A stretch of 64,000 bases of DNA. It comes from Bradyrhizobium sp. CCGUVB1N3. GTDB taxonomy: Bacteria; Pseudomonadota; Alphaproteobacteria; Rhizobiales; Xanthobacteraceae. Both the position numbers and the translations under genes were made by a program. Positions 1 to 9,516 of this stretch are shown piece by piece (positions within the stretch are counted from its first letter, which is position 1; the number at the start of each line of letters is the position of its first letter). A model generated the notes under the pieces. That model was not told the DNA's origin, made no database searches, and was given only the letters and a program-made list of their open reading frames with translations. Location of the stretch: NCBI RefSeq assembly GCF_024199925.1, contig NZ_JANADR010000001.1, forward strand, positions 4,278,001 to 4,342,000, in the 5' to 3' direction.

Positions 1-100
1 CTTCCTTGGTGGCCTGGCTCAGCGAGCTCTGGTTGTTCGTGATCGAGTACCTCAATGCCGAGGAGAGCATGTAGGTCGAGATGTAGTTCGCGCTCATCAT
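1..100 (-). CDS. flgL: FlgL, hook-filament junction protein (N-terminal fragment)
   Basis: Only the first 33 codons are in the window; the gene runs off the left edge. The translation begins MMSANYISTYMLSSALRYS, a flagellin/FlgL-type D0 helix start. The start overlaps the flgK stop (ATGATGA junction), so the two are translationally coupled. FlgL (HAP3) joins the hook-side HAP1 ring to the filament. The identification rests on position directly after flgK and the N-terminal pattern. Either of two adjacent ATG codons (at 100 or 97) could be the start. Confidence 0.75.
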   Translation of the reverse strand, partial: MMSANYISTYMLSSALRYSITNNQSSLSQATKE

Positions 101-1575
101 GATGTCCCCACGGCGGCTAGCAGGCTGTCCAACATGTTGTCGACGGTCGAGATCAGCTTCGACGACGCCGAATAGGTGCGCTCGACCTGGAGCATCAGAG
201 ACATCTCGTCGTCCATGTTGACGCCGTTGACGTTCGAGAGCGCCGAGTTGCTGCGGTCGAGCAACGTGTTCTGGTACTGGACGCCGTCGTCGGCCGTCTT
301 GCGCTGGTTTTCGATCCAGCTCGCGGACGACGAGGCGAAATCGATCACGCCGCCGCTCGGCTTGCCCTGGGCTGCAGGATCGAATGGCTGCGGCGCATCC
401 ATGTCGTCGATGAGCTGCTGAAGCCGGGTCGAGAAGCCGGCATTGCCGGCCGTGTTGTAATTATAGGCCGCATTGCCGCTGATCGCACCGTCGCGCAGCA
501 AATTGGGATTGCCGCCCGAGGCCGGATCGACGGAAGCCGCAATCGTGATCGTGCCGGCAAGGCCGACCGACACGGTTGCGCTCGCAGGCATCGCCGGTGC
601 TCCGGGATAGGTGAAGAGACCGGGCACGTTCGGCAGCGCGGCGCCGGACTGATCGGTCTCCTGGAAGGCACTGATCAGGCCGCGCGCGATTTCGTCGAGC
701 TGGCTCTGATAGGTGACCGTCGCATTGTCGCGGAGATCGGCAAGGCCCGCGATCTTGCCCGATTTGAGGGGCATGACGGAATTGGCCCCAGTCACAGGCA
801 CACCATCGATAAAGACGGCATTGCCGGTGGTGCCGGGCGTGTAGGCGTTGGTCGGCGCAAAACTGACCGTCCGCGCCGTCTTGTCGAACAGCACGACGCC
901 ACTGTCGGTGTATAGCGCCGCATCGCCATTGGCGCGGATCGACATGGAGACACCGACCTCCTGCGACAACTTCGAGACGATGCTGTCGCGCTGGTCGAGA
1001 TAGTCGGTCACGTCGTCGCCGGCGATCGTGCCTTTCACGATCGCGGTGTTGACGGTGCCGAACTGGGTGAGGAGCTGGTTGATGTTGGCGACCGAGGTCG
1101 CGATGTCAGCATCGGCGCCCTCGCGAACCGACTGCACGGTGTTCGTCGCCTCGTTGAGCGAGGTCGCCATGTCCTTGGCCGCAGAAACCGCAGCCTGCGC
1201 CAGCGTCGTGTTGTCGGGGGCGTTGGCATATTGCTGGAGCGCCTGCTTCAGCTTGTTGAGCTCGGCGGTCGGCGACTGATCGAGCTCCGGATCGTCCACT
1301 GTGGAGGCCGCGATCTTCTGAAGACCGTCATAGATCGCAGTTTGCCTCGCGGACGCCGACGTCGCGGTCAGGACGTTGGTGAACAGGCCGGCGCTCGCGG
1401 CGCGCTGGATCGCGGCGACATAGACGCCGGCGTTGGGGAACGTGTCCAACACGGCGGTCTTGCGCGAATAGCCGGTCTGGCTCGCGCCGGCAATGTTGCG
1501 CGAGACGACCGACGACTGGATGCCCGTCGCCATGAGCGAGGAGCGGGCATTGTCGAGAGCGGCAGTGAGGGACAT
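97..1575 (-). CDS. flgK: FlgK, hook-associated protein 1
   Basis: 492 residues, within the normal range for FlgK. It has the flagellar-rod/hook N-terminal signature (residues about 5-40, with SSVVSRNIAGASQTGYSRK) and a C-terminal coiled-coil segment ending in a VERTYSASSKLISTVDNML pattern, as in HAP1. FlgK forms the first junction ring between hook and filament and is exported by the flagellar type III apparatus. It lies 43 bases downstream of flgE and overlaps flgL, so it sits in the distal hook-filament part of the lateral flagellar operon. Confidence 0.93.
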   Translation of the reverse strand: MSLTAALDNARSSLMATGIQSSVVSRNIAGASQTGYSRKTAVLDTFPNAGVYVAAIQRAASAGLFTNVLTATSASARQTAIYDGLQKIAASTVDDPELDQSPTAELNKLKQALQQYANAPDNTTLAQAAVSAAKDMATSLNEATNTVQSVREGADADIATSVANINQLLTQFGTVNTAIVKGTIAGDDVTDYLDQRDSIVSKLSQEVGVSMSIRANGDAALYTDSGVVLFDKTARTVSFAPTNAYTPGTTGNAVFIDGVPVTGANSVMPLKSGKIAGLADLRDNATVTYQSQLDEIARGLISAFQETDQSGAALPNVPGLFTYPGAPAMPASATVSVGLAGTITIAASVDPASGGNPNLLRDGAISGNAAYNYNTAGNAGFSTRLQQLIDDMDAPQPFDPAAQGKPSGGVIDFASSSASWIENQRKTADDGVQYQNTLLDRSNSALSNVNGVNMDDEMSLMLQVERTYSASSKLISTVDNMLDSLLAAVGTS

Positions 1576-1618
1576 GAGATGCTCTTTGGCTGGCTCTTTG
1601 GCGCGCTCTCGGCCGGTA

Positions 1619-2845
1619 TCAGCGCTTCAGGTTGACGACGACGTCGAGCAGATCCGCGCCGGTCTGGAACGACTTCGAGTTCGCGGTGAAGCCGCGCTGC
1701 GCCTCGATCATCGAGGTCAGCTCGTCAGCGAGATCGACATTGGAGTCCTCGAGGGCGCCAGACTGGATCGTGCCGAGGCCGCCGGTGCCGGCATTCCCGA
1801 TCTGGAGGTTTCCGGAGTTGAGGCTGACCGAATAGACGTTACCGACTTCGGGTGTGAGGTTGTCGGGGCTCGGGACGTTGGCGAGCGCCACCGTGTAGAT
1901 CGGTATCTGCGTTCCATTCTGAAGAATCGCGTTCACCACGCCCTTGTCGTCGATATCGACCTTTTCGACGGAGGACGGAGCATTGCCGTTGACGGTGGCC
2001 TTGAAGCTAAAGCTCGAAGCCACCTGCGTCATGGCCGACAGGTCCATGGTCATGGCGGCCCCGTTTGGAACGTTCACCGAGAGCGTCGACGGACCGATCA
2101 GCGCGCCCTTACCGACCGCGGTCGTGTCGAAGTTGAACGTTCCGGAGGCACCCGCGATCGGAGTGCCAGTCGCGGAATCATAGACCTGGACCTGCCAGGT
2201 ATCCTGGGTGGCGGTTGTCGCGGTCCTCGACATATAGACGTCGAGCGTCACGGGCCGGCCGATATTGTCGTAGGCCACGATCGAGCTCTTCGATGAATAT
2301 GACGCCGGGGTGGGCGGACCGGCGATGACGGCCGCACTCGGGTCCAGATTGCCGTTGACAGTCGCCGTGGTCGAAGGCGTGGCCTGAAGCTTTGCCTGAT
2401 TGACGTTGACGATCTGCATTCCGGCGGTGCTGTTCGAAGAAATGTTGGACACGGCGCCGGGGTAACCCATGAGATAGAAGCCGGCCGCATTGACCAAATT
2501 GCCCTGGCTGTCGGGCACGAAGGAGCCCGCCCGCGTCAGGAACTGCTTCGTGCCGGTGGCGTCCGACACGACGAAGAAGCCATTGCCCTGAACGGCAAGG
2601 TCAGTCGTCGACGTTGTGAACTGCATATGCCCGGCATCGGTGATCGCGTAGCGGACCTCAGTCTCGACCGCGCCGGAGTCGTAGTTGCCCGAGCCGCTCT
2701 TCAGGATCAGCGAGGAGAACTCGGTCGAAGCCCGCTTGTAGCCGGTGGTGTTGACGTTCGCGATATTGTCCGAGACCGTCGACAGCTTGTTGGACTGCGC
2801 GCTCATGCCGGACACACCGGTGCGCATTACGCCATACAGGCTCAT
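1619..2845 (-). CDS. flgE: FlgE, flagellar hook protein
   Basis: 408 residues. The N-terminus MSLYGVMRTGVSGMSAQSN is followed by the rod/hook signature DNIANVNTTGYKR at about 27-39. The C-terminus (EDSNVDLADELTSMIEAQRGFTANSK region) is the conserved hook/rod C-terminal helix. FlgE subunits polymerise into the universal-joint hook. A good ribosome site (AGGGAG, 8 bases before ATG) supports the start. The serine/threonine-rich middle (about 120-330) is the variable surface domain. Its hook-length regulator FliK is encoded two genes upstream. Confidence 0.95.
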   Translation of the reverse strand: MSLYGVMRTGVSGMSAQSNKLSTVSDNIANVNTTGYKRASTEFSSLILKSGSGNYDSGAVETEVRYAITDAGHMQFTTSTTDLAVQGNGFFVVSDATGTKQFLTRAGSFVPDSQGNLVNAAGFYLMGYPGAVSNISSNSTAGMQIVNVNQAKLQATPSTTATVNGNLDPSAAVIAGPPTPASYSSKSSIVAYDNIGRPVTLDVYMSRTATTATQDTWQVQVYDSATGTPIAGASGTFNFDTTAVGKGALIGPSTLSVNVPNGAAMTMDLSAMTQVASSFSFKATVNGNAPSSVEKVDIDDKGVVNAILQNGTQIPIYTVALANVPSPDNLTPEVGNVYSVSLNSGNLQIGNAGTGGLGTIQSGALEDSNVDLADELTSMIEAQRGFTANSKSFQTGADLLDVVVNLKR

Positions 2846-2927
2846 GGATTGGGCTCCCTTGGTAAATTGGGCTTACAATGACCGCACTTGCTTGCGCGGG
2901 GCTGGCCGTGAAGCTCGCACATCATCG

Positions 2928-3509
2928 TCACGCCGCCTCCTTCTGACAGAAGGCGCGCGCCTTGTCGGTCCAGGCACCGAACCCGCTCGAGACGAGATGA
3001 TCGACGATGTGGCAGATGTAGCGCTTCTGCGCGGGCTGATTGTTGGGCCCCGCATTGTAGCGGGCGACCGCCATGGTCCAGCTTCCCTCGCGCTGCTTCA
3101 GCTCCTTGAGGAAGCGCGCGGCGTAGTCGACGTTGCTGGCGGGATCGAACATCGCGCGCACGGAAGCGAATTTGTCGCCGTGATAGTAGTGATTGATCTG
3201 CATGCAGCCGAGATCGATCAGCTTGACGCCCCGACGGCGCATCGCCTCGAAATTTGCCATCGCATCGTCGAGATTCTTGGCAAACACCGTCTGGCCTTCG
3301 GCGCCGAGCGCGTAAGGGTAGAGCGCACCGCGGCGGCCGGTTTCGGTGAGACCGACCGCATAGAGGATACCGAGCGGAATGCCGTGTACTTGCGCCGCGC
3401 GCGCCATCTCGCGCTCGCAGGAGCGCATGCTGTCCGCGCCCGCCGCGGCGGCGGTCGCACTAAAGATAAACAGGGCCGCGACGAGTGCGCTGGGCCACGT
3501 CCTGCTCAT
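2928..3509 (-). CDS. Lytic transglycosylase of the flagellar locus (SLT domain)
   Basis: 193 residues from the ATG at 3509, chosen because it opens a clear signal peptide (MSRTWPSALVAALFIFSATA, cleavage near AAAAGA). The mature part is a lysozyme-like SLT domain: an Ala-rich first helix with LTETG, the LIDLGCMQIN segment, and VARYNAGP near the C-terminus. It probably cuts peptidoglycan in the periplasm so that the rod can pass, doing the job of the FlgJ muramidase domain in enterics. The gene starts 50 bases inside the end of fliK and precedes flgE. A longer in-frame start would read through fliK and lacks the signal peptide at its N-terminus. Confidence 0.85.
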   Translation of the reverse strand: MSRTWPSALVAALFIFSATAAAAGADSMRSCEREMARAAQVHGIPLGILYAVGLTETGRRGALYPYALGAEGQTVFAKNLDDAMANFEAMRRRGVKLIDLGCMQINHYYHGDKFASVRAMFDPASNVDYAARFLKELKQREGSWTMAVARYNAGPNNQPAQKRYICHIVDHLVSSGFGAWTDKARAFCQKEAA

Positions 3510-4749
3510 GACGCGTCTCCTGGTTGGGCTGGCGCTCGTCCCTTGCTTGCCTCGCTCCACTGTCCGACTGGCCGGACGATGGGCTCGAGCCGTCGAACGA
3601 TCCTTGCGCGTTCTGCGACTGCGGCTGGCCGGATAGCGAGGGCTGCGACTGGCCTGAGCCCGCCTGAAATCCATCCAGCGCGCCGTGCTGGACCGGCGCG
3701 ACCTCGGCGACATAACCAGCCGACTGCATCAGCTCGCGGATCGAGTCGCGCTGCTGGTCGAGCAGCTGGCTGGTATCCTTGCGGTCGGCCGCGAGGTGAA
3801 CAGAGACGGCCTCGCCGACCAGGCGAAGCCGCACGGTGACATTGCCGAGCGCGGGCGGCTCGAGGCTGATGGTCAGAATCTTCAGCGGCTGATCTGGAGC
3901 ATTGCCCTGCGCTGAGGCGAGATCGGGTGCGGCGGTTGACGCCGGCGCCGCGGAGCTCTCCAATTCGGTGACGACGGCATTCGCCACCTGCTGAGGCGCG
4001 GTGAATTGCGCAACGGGTGGAAGATGGGTCTCTTGCTGCACGACGGTCACCTTGGCCGCTTCGGGCAACGCATCGCGAGCGGACACCTTCGCGGCCCGCT
4101 CGACATTCGCTGTGACGGCCTCGAAACCAGATGCTCCAGGCATGGCCTTTGGCGTGGGCGCATTGCCTTGCGGCACTGTCGCAAGCTGCGGCGCGTCGGC
4201 TTGCGTCCGGGTTCCGGCTTGGGCGATGTCAGCCGTTTGCGCTTTGGCAACGCTTGCCGCCGATAGCTCGCGCCCGCCAAGGAAGCGCTCGGATCGCGCG
4301 GGCGCATCCTTCTTGTCACCCGAGAGCGGTTCCGCCTGCGGCTTGATGAGCGCCGCGGCCGCAAGCTCTGACCCGACCGTTGTGGGAAGGCTCAAGCGGC
4401 TCTGGACCTCCGCCTTCGGTGCGAGATCGAGCGGATCGTGCTTGCCGCTGCCTTGCGGCTCTTCGGCCGAATCGACCCGATCGTCGACCGTCTCGTCCTT
4501 CGACTCGTCGCGCTCGGTCAATTGCGCGAGGTGCGTGCGCAGTGTCCCCGACTTCACGGCTGCTTCGTTTCCGGAATCATTCAAGGCCCGTTTCGCGAGG
4601 TTCGACACCGTGTGAAGCAGATCGTGAAACCCGGAGTCCGCGGTACCCTGCCCGGTCAAGCTCTTTCCGGAGCGAACCGTTCCGCGCGCATTGATGCTTT
4701 CGGCGACGGCCGAGAAGAGCTGTCCGGAAGTGCCGTTGAGCTTGGTCAT
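3460..4749 (-). CDS. fliK: FliK, flagellar hook-length control protein (lateral system)
   Basis: 429 residues. The first about 270 are Ala/Pro/Gln-rich and poorly conserved. Residues about 288-350 form the FliK C-terminal domain: LKILTISLEPPALGNVTVRL, then SVHLAADRKDTSQLLDQQR and RELMQSAGY, the pattern of the Flg_hook domain. FliK measures hook length and switches the FlhB export gate from hook to filament substrates. In rhizobia this position after motC has also been called motD. The start overlaps the motC stop (ATGA) and the end overlaps the transglycosylase by 50 bases. Confidence 0.88.
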   Translation of the reverse strand: MTKLNGTSGQLFSAVAESINARGTVRSGKSLTGQGTADSGFHDLLHTVSNLAKRALNDSGNEAAVKSGTLRTHLAQLTERDESKDETVDDRVDSAEEPQGSGKHDPLDLAPKAEVQSRLSLPTTVGSELAAAALIKPQAEPLSGDKKDAPARSERFLGGRELSAASVAKAQTADIAQAGTRTQADAPQLATVPQGNAPTPKAMPGASGFEAVTANVERAAKVSARDALPEAAKVTVVQQETHLPPVAQFTAPQQVANAVVTELESSAAPASTAAPDLASAQGNAPDQPLKILTISLEPPALGNVTVRLRLVGEAVSVHLAADRKDTSQLLDQQRDSIRELMQSAGYVAEVAPVQHGALDGFQAGSGQSQPSLSGQPQSQNAQGSFDGSSPSSGQSDSGARQARDERQPNQETRHEQDVAQRTRRGPVYL

Positions 4750-5933
4750 GGGCGGCGGTCCTTGGTCAGAAGCTCCAGCTCTTCGAGCTGCCTTTGCGCA
4801 CGCGCAAGGGTCGCGACCGACGACGCCAGATCCAGACGCGCCGGCGTGGGCGGCGGCTTGTCGGCGGCGACGGCGGATGGCGGGCCGGAGATCGGCTTGC
4901 GGACGTCGAGCGCGAGCTGGATGTTTGCATTGAGAAGAGACGCCTCGCGCTCCGGCAGCTTCGGCCTGTCGACCGCCTTCAGTTCACTGAGGCCGCCTTC
5001 ATAGTCGTCGGTGAGCACCCGGGCGCTCCCCCGGAACAGATGCGCCCGCTCGCGCTCCACGCTCCCGTCGGCGCTCAGCGACAGCGCCTGCTCGCCTGCA
5101 AGACGCACCACGGCAAGCCGTCCGTGGACGAGAGCGCTTTTCGCGATCACCAGATAGAGCTTGAGACGGTTGGCGCGGTCGATCTGGTCGAGCAACGCCA
5201 CGATCCGTGAAAAGCGGTGCTCGTCGAGCGCGAGGCTCGAACGCGTCAAGGCCGAGGAAAACCGCTGCCAAAAGTCGCCGGCATAGACGGAATTGCGATA
5301 ATGCCGGATATAGGCCTGCGTCAGGAACTCGAACTTGTCGAAATCCTCGGCTTGCCCGACCAGCGGAACCTCGCGTCGCAGCGCCGCCTCTTCCACGAGC
5401 GTGCCCGGCAGAAGCAGACGCGCATCGTCCAAGCGCTCGATCGCGACCGGTGCATCGGAACTTGCGAGCAGCGCGCCCTGCACCAGCGCGATCTGTCCGC
5501 TCATGCTCGAGGGAATCGTGCGCGGCTTGACGTCCTTCAAAAGCTCCCGCGCTTCGTCCTGGCGGCCCTCGACATAGGCGAGCGCGCCGTTGAACAGCCG
5601 CTCGTCGACATTGATCCGCTCGCGCGGCAGCTTGCGCACGATCTGCGGCGCGCCGCCACTGAGCAGGTAGACGACGATCGCCTGGCCGTTCTGCGGGTTG
5701 CTCCACACGCCTGGATCGGCGGCAAGGAATTTCTCGCCGATCTGCCGGATCAGCGCGAGATGGCCGCCATGCGCCGCGGCGTCGCCGCTGGCGATGCCGT
5801 CCTGCACCGCCTGCAGCGAACGAACTAGCGCATACGGCTCCTCCGACGATGGCGCAGGCTCCGGCGATACGGCGAGCGCGCTCGTCGCAGCGAACGGCAC
5901 CAGGAGCAACGCGAAAATTCTCGGGCCGATCAC
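4746..5933 (-). CDS. motC: MotC, periplasmic motility protein
   Basis: 395 residues with a signal peptide (MIGPRIFALLLVPFAATSALA). The mature protein is mostly helical and Ala/Leu/Arg-rich, with the rhizobial MotC pattern (YALVRSLQAVQDGIASGD near residue 33; LPRERINVDERLFNGALAYVEGR near 100-120). MotC is a periplasmic protein needed for rotation in rhizobia and is thought to act on MotB. Its chaperone gene motE is also in this locus. It overlaps motB upstream and fliK downstream by four bases each, so the three are translationally coupled. Confidence 0.88.
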   Translation of the reverse strand: MIGPRIFALLLVPFAATSALAVSPEPAPSSEEPYALVRSLQAVQDGIASGDAAAHGGHLALIRQIGEKFLAADPGVWSNPQNGQAIVVYLLSGGAPQIVRKLPRERINVDERLFNGALAYVEGRQDEARELLKDVKPRTIPSSMSGQIALVQGALLASSDAPVAIERLDDARLLLPGTLVEEAALRREVPLVGQAEDFDKFEFLTQAYIRHYRNSVYAGDFWQRFSSALTRSSLALDEHRFSRIVALLDQIDRANRLKLYLVIAKSALVHGRLAVVRLAGEQALSLSADGSVERERAHLFRGSARVLTDDYEGGLSELKAVDRPKLPEREASLLNANIQLALDVRKPISGPPSAVAADKPPPTPARLDLASSVATLARAQRQLEELELLTKDRRP

Positions 5934-7219
5934 GGGCGCTTCTCCCGGATCAAGATCTCGATCCGGCGATTTTGTGCCGCCGCCGGATCGTTCGTGAGCT
6001 TTGGACGGCGATCGGCATAACCCTCGACATGCTCGATCCGCTGCGCATCGACGCCGGCGCGAACCAGCATGTAATAGGCCATCTGGGCGCGCGCGGTCGA
6101 AAGCCGCCAGTTGTCGTAGGTGTCCGACCGGTAGGGCCGATTGTCGGTATGGCCGCGCACGATGATCGTGCCCGGGCGCTTGGTCAGCAGCGGCCCGATC
6201 TTGTCGATGACGCGGATCAGTTCGGAGCGCGGCTCGGCGGAGCCGACCGCGAACATGCCAAAACTCGCGTCGTCGGTCAGACTGACGAGCAGGCCTTCCT
6301 CGACCTGGCGCACCTCCGCCACCGGCCCGGCGCCGGCCTTGATGTCCGAGAGCACGTCGGTGATCGCGGCTTGCAACTGCTTGACCGTGGGCTGCTGCGC
6401 CTGTGCCGCCTCGCGCGGCTCGGTGTCCTTTGCGGCAGAATTCGCCTGCGCGTTGGCCTGAGGACTGGCTTGCGCTTTGCCGTCGCGGCCGGCCTGCGGA
6501 GGTGCAGGAGCCGGCGGCAGCAGAGGCGACATAGCGGCGGACTGCGCTTGCGCCTCGGCCGCGGCGCCGACCTCGTCAGCCTTGCTACGACGCGCGGGCT
6601 CGCCTTGATCCGCGGCGGCCGCATTTTCACGTGCGGCCGGATTTGGAGCTGGCTCGGTCTGGCTCGCCCGCCCGTCCTTCGCCGTTTGCGGCGCGAACTT
6701 CCAGAAGCCGGGATCGAAGGGGTCGCGATAGGCCTCGCCGCCCTTCAGGCCCTCTTCCTCGGCGGAGGCGAGCGCCCCGACGCGCCGCTGCCCCGCCGCC
6801 TGGCTCGAACCAGCGGCGATTTCCGCGAGGGTCGCGTAAGGGTCGCGAAACAGCACCTTCTCCTCGTAGAACGGCGGCTTCTCGGCCGTGGGCGAATCGC
6901 CGCGACGCTCCTCGTTCGGGCCTGCCGGCTTGCGCTTGCCCTCCTGGCCCTCGGACGCCGCAGGGTCCTTCTTGACGGGATCCTTCAGACCTTTCGGTGC
7001 CGGCGCGTTCTCTGCGAGCTCGATCGGATTGAAGTAGCTCGCCACGATCTGGCGCTGGTCCTGATTGAGCGCGTTGAGCAACCACATCACCAGGAAGAAC
7101 GCCATCATCGCGGTCATGAAGTCCGCATAGGCGATCTTCCAGACGCCGCCCTTGGCCGGCGCATCGTCGAAAGCGCTGCGGCGGCGGATGATCACAAGCT
7201 CGGGTTGGACGTCGCTCAT
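5930..7219 (-). CDS. motB: MotB, stator protein of the flagellar motor
   Basis: 429 residues. A short cytoplasmic head is followed by one membrane helix (about 29-50) with the essential ion-binding aspartate at D33 in YADFMTAMMAFFLVMWL. A long Ala/Pro/Lys-rich linker (about 60-260) follows. The C-terminal OmpA-like peptidoglycan-binding domain (about 300-425) shows GTIIVRGHTDNRPYRS and NRRIEILI. It pairs with MotA, encoded at the far end of this operon, to form the stator. The linker is longer than in enteric MotB, as is usual in rhizobia with MotC. Confidence 0.95.
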   Translation of the reverse strand: MSDVQPELVIIRRRSAFDDAPAKGGVWKIAYADFMTAMMAFFLVMWLLNALNQDQRQIVASYFNPIELAENAPAPKGLKDPVKKDPAASEGQEGKRKPAGPNEERRGDSPTAEKPPFYEEKVLFRDPYATLAEIAAGSSQAAGQRRVGALASAEEEGLKGGEAYRDPFDPGFWKFAPQTAKDGRASQTEPAPNPAARENAAAADQGEPARRSKADEVGAAAEAQAQSAAMSPLLPPAPAPPQAGRDGKAQASPQANAQANSAAKDTEPREAAQAQQPTVKQLQAAITDVLSDIKAGAGPVAEVRQVEEGLLVSLTDDASFGMFAVGSAEPRSELIRVIDKIGPLLTKRPGTIIVRGHTDNRPYRSDTYDNWRLSTARAQMAYYMLVRAGVDAQRIEHVEGYADRRPKLTNDPAAAQNRRIEILIREKRP

Positions 7220-7225
7220 GGCGGA

Positions 7226-7894
7226 TTACCGTCGCGCGTCCTTCAGACGCTCGATCCACGGCGTGATCTGCGTCTCGATCACGGTCTGGTCGGCGACCAC
7301 GCGGATTTCGAAACTGTCGGCAACCTGATATTCGATGCCGGTCCGCCGCGCCGTGTCGAGCTGCGCCTTGACCAACTCGAGCAGATCGCTCGGCCCCGTG
7401 ATCTTGAACACCGGCACGGGCGACTGGCAGGTCAGCGTCGATATCTGCGCGACCAGAGCCGCAACGGCCTTGTCGCGGACCGCATCGGCGAGGAACGGCT
7501 GCAGGATGCGGGCGACCGCACTGGCGATATTGGTTTCGAGCTCGCGGCAGGCCGCACCAAATCCGTTCACGATCGCGACCGCCTGCTGATCCGACCATTT
7601 GGCCCGCTCTTCGCCGAGCCTGATCGCGCCGCGCACGCGCTCTTCCGCAAGCTTGGCATCGCCTTCCGCAACGCCCGCGGCGTAGCCGCGCCGATAGGCA
7701 TCATCGAGGAGATTGACGGGCGGCGTCTCAACCTTCGGCACGGCGGGCTGAGGCTGGGATTGAAGCTGAGGCGGCGGCTCCCGCCTGACCTCCTTCGGCT
7801 TTGCCGCCGGCTCCGGAAGCTTGGGTTTGTCGGCCGGCCTCGCCCGTCCGTTGGCGTCGAACTGCGTGAGTAGCTTTCCGATTGCCGCGTTCAT
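7226..7894 (-). CDS. FliH-like export-ATPase regulator (probable)
   Basis: 222 residues from the ATG at 7894, which overlaps the fliF stop (ATGA). A Pro/Lys-rich N-terminus (about 20-65) precedes a FliH-like helix with spaced glycines (AYRRGYAAGVAEGDAKL) and a C-terminal domain ending SFEIRVVADQTVIETQITPWIERL. FliH binds the FliI ATPase and the C-ring and delivers export substrates. Sequence similarity seen by eye is modest; position between fliF and motB and the overall FliH layout are the main support. It could be an alphaproteobacterium-specific flagellar protein of unknown role. Confidence 0.55.
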   Translation of the reverse strand: MNAAIGKLLTQFDANGRARPADKPKLPEPAAKPKEVRREPPPQLQSQPQPAVPKVETPPVNLLDDAYRRGYAAGVAEGDAKLAEERVRGAIRLGEERAKWSDQQAVAIVNGFGAACRELETNIASAVARILQPFLADAVRDKAVAALVAQISTLTCQSPVPVFKITGPSDLLELVKAQLDTARRTGIEYQVADSFEIRVVADQTVIETQITPWIERLKDARR

Positions 7895-9516
7895 GCCGCC
7901 TCCTCCCGACGCATCCACTCTTTGAGGATTGCCGCCGCCTGCGTCTGGTCGAGACGCACGATCTGCTCAAGCCGCTTCTGCGGCGTGCGCTGCATCTTGC
8001 CTTCGAGGTCTTCGACCAGGTTGAGCTCCGCCTCCTCCTGTTCCGGCAGCGCGAGCGCCGCGGCTTCGAGCTGCGCCGCAACGTCGGCGGCTTCGGCCTG
8101 CTCCTGCTGCGCGCGATGGGTCAGGATGCCGTTCACGGCAGGACGAAGGCCGAACCAGACCAGCATCGCGGCGACGGCCAGGATCGTGACCGCGTTGATG
8201 AAGCTTCCCATCTGCCGGTTCAGCATCTCGACGAAGCCGATCGGCGGCACCGGTACCAGCTCGCGCGAGCCCTCGACGAAATCGACGGCCGTCACCTGGA
8301 TCTGGTCGCCGCGCTGCTTGTCCAGTCCGCCGGCGGTGGCCGCGAGCTGGCCGATCTCGGCGATCTTGCTGTCGACGATGGCCTGGTTGGTCTTGTCGCC
8401 GAGATCGGCGACCAGCCGCGCGCGGTTGATCAGCACGGCGATGAAGAGCTTTTTCACGGAGTAGCCGTCGCTGACCGTCGTCGTGGTCTTGGACGACACC
8501 TCGAAATTGGTGACGTCCTCGCGGCGATTCTTCTCCTCGTTGGAATTCTTGGTGCCGCCGGAATTAACCTGCTGGTCCGGAAGATTCTGCTGCACCGTGG
8601 TCGGCGTCGAGCGATCCGCGTTCTGCGACGTCTCCTTCTCGCGGACGTTCCGCACCGAGCGTTCGGCCCGCGCTTCCGGATCATAGACGGTCTCGTTGAT
8701 CTGCCGCTTGTCGGTCGACAGCTGCGGCGCGACGCTGACCTCGAAATTGTCAAGACCGAGATACGGCGTCAGCGCCTTGCGGATGTTCTCCTGCACCATC
8801 TGGCCGACCATCTTCTGGAGGCTAGCCATCTTGGTCGGCGCAGCGCTGGCCTCGTCCTCCTCGGCGAGCAGCATCGAGCCGTCGGCATCCAGCACCGTCA
8901 CCTTGTCGCGCGTCATGCCGGGAATGGCGGCGGCGACGAGATGCCGGATCGATTGCGCGGTGCGCGCCTCGATCGCGCCGTCGGTACGCAGCACGACGGA
9001 CGCGGACGGAGGCTGCTGCGTGGCGCGGAACGATCCGCGCACGGGAAGGACGATGTGGACCCGCGCCGCCTTCACGCCTTTCATGAGCTGAACGGTGCGC
9101 GCGATCTCGCCTTCGAGCGCGCGGAGCTTGGTGACCTCCTGCATGAAGGAGGTCAGGCCCAGCGAGCCGATCTTGTCGAACAGCTCGTAGCCGGAATTCG
9201 CACTGGTCGGCAGCCCTTTCTCGGCCAGCAGCATGCGCGCCTGCATGGTCTGGCTCGGGCGGACCGAGATCGCATCGCCCGCCGCGTTGACGTCAAAGGC
9301 GATATTCTGCTCGCGCAGCGCGGCGCCGATACGCGTTACCTCCTCGCGCGTCAGGCCAGTGTAGAGGGTCTCGAATTCGGGCCGGCTCAGATAATAGGCG
9401 CCGCCCACGACGGTGACGAGAACGGCAAAACCGATCAGCCCCAATGCCATCAGGCGTCGCGGGCCAAGCTCCAGCAGATTGTTGAGCAGCTGCTGCACCT
9501 GCGCGCGACTGAGCAT
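7891..9516 (-). CDS. fliF: FliF, MS-ring protein (lateral system)
   Basis: 541 residues from the ATG at 9516 (MLSRAQVQQLLNNL). An in-frame start 33 bases further up exists but adds an atypical leader. Membrane helices lie near residues 27-47 and 430-450. Between them are the ring-building domains with GLTREEVTRIGAALREQNI and ARVHIVLPVRGSF. The C-terminal tail (EWMRREEA) is the FliG-binding segment. FliF oligomerises into the MS ring that houses the export gate. The second flagellar cluster encodes a clearly diverged FliF (61472-63097), so the two basal bodies are separate machines. Confidence 0.95.
   Translation of the reverse strand: MLSRAQVQQLLNNLLELGPRRLMALGLIGFAVLVTVVGGAYYLSRPEFETLYTGLTREEVTRIGAALREQNIAFDVNAAGDAISVRPSQTMQARMLLAEKGLPTSANSGYELFDKIGSLGLTSFMQEVTKLRALEGEIARTVQLMKGVKAARVHIVLPVRGSFRATQQPPSASVVLRTDGAIEARTAQSIRHLVAAAIPGMTRDKVTVLDADGSMLLAEEDEASAAPTKMASLQKMVGQMVQENIRKALTPYLGLDNFEVSVAPQLSTDKRQINETVYDPEARAERSVRNVREKETSQNADRSTPTTVQQNLPDQQVNSGGTKNSNEEKNRREDVTNFEVSSKTTTTVSDGYSVKKLFIAVLINRARLVADLGDKTNQAIVDSKIAEIGQLAATAGGLDKQRGDQIQVTAVDFVEGSRELVPVPPIGFVEMLNRQMGSFINAVTILAVAAMLVWFGLRPAVNGILTHRAQQEQAEAADVAAQLEAAALALPEQEEAELNLVEDLEGKMQRTPQKRLEQIVRLDQTQAAAILKEWMRREEAA

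Noticed and set aside
5849..7873. 674-codon plus-strand open frame
   Set aside because: It lies opposite motB, motC and the fliH-like gene; composition is Arg/Leu/Gly-rich as expected for an antisense frame.
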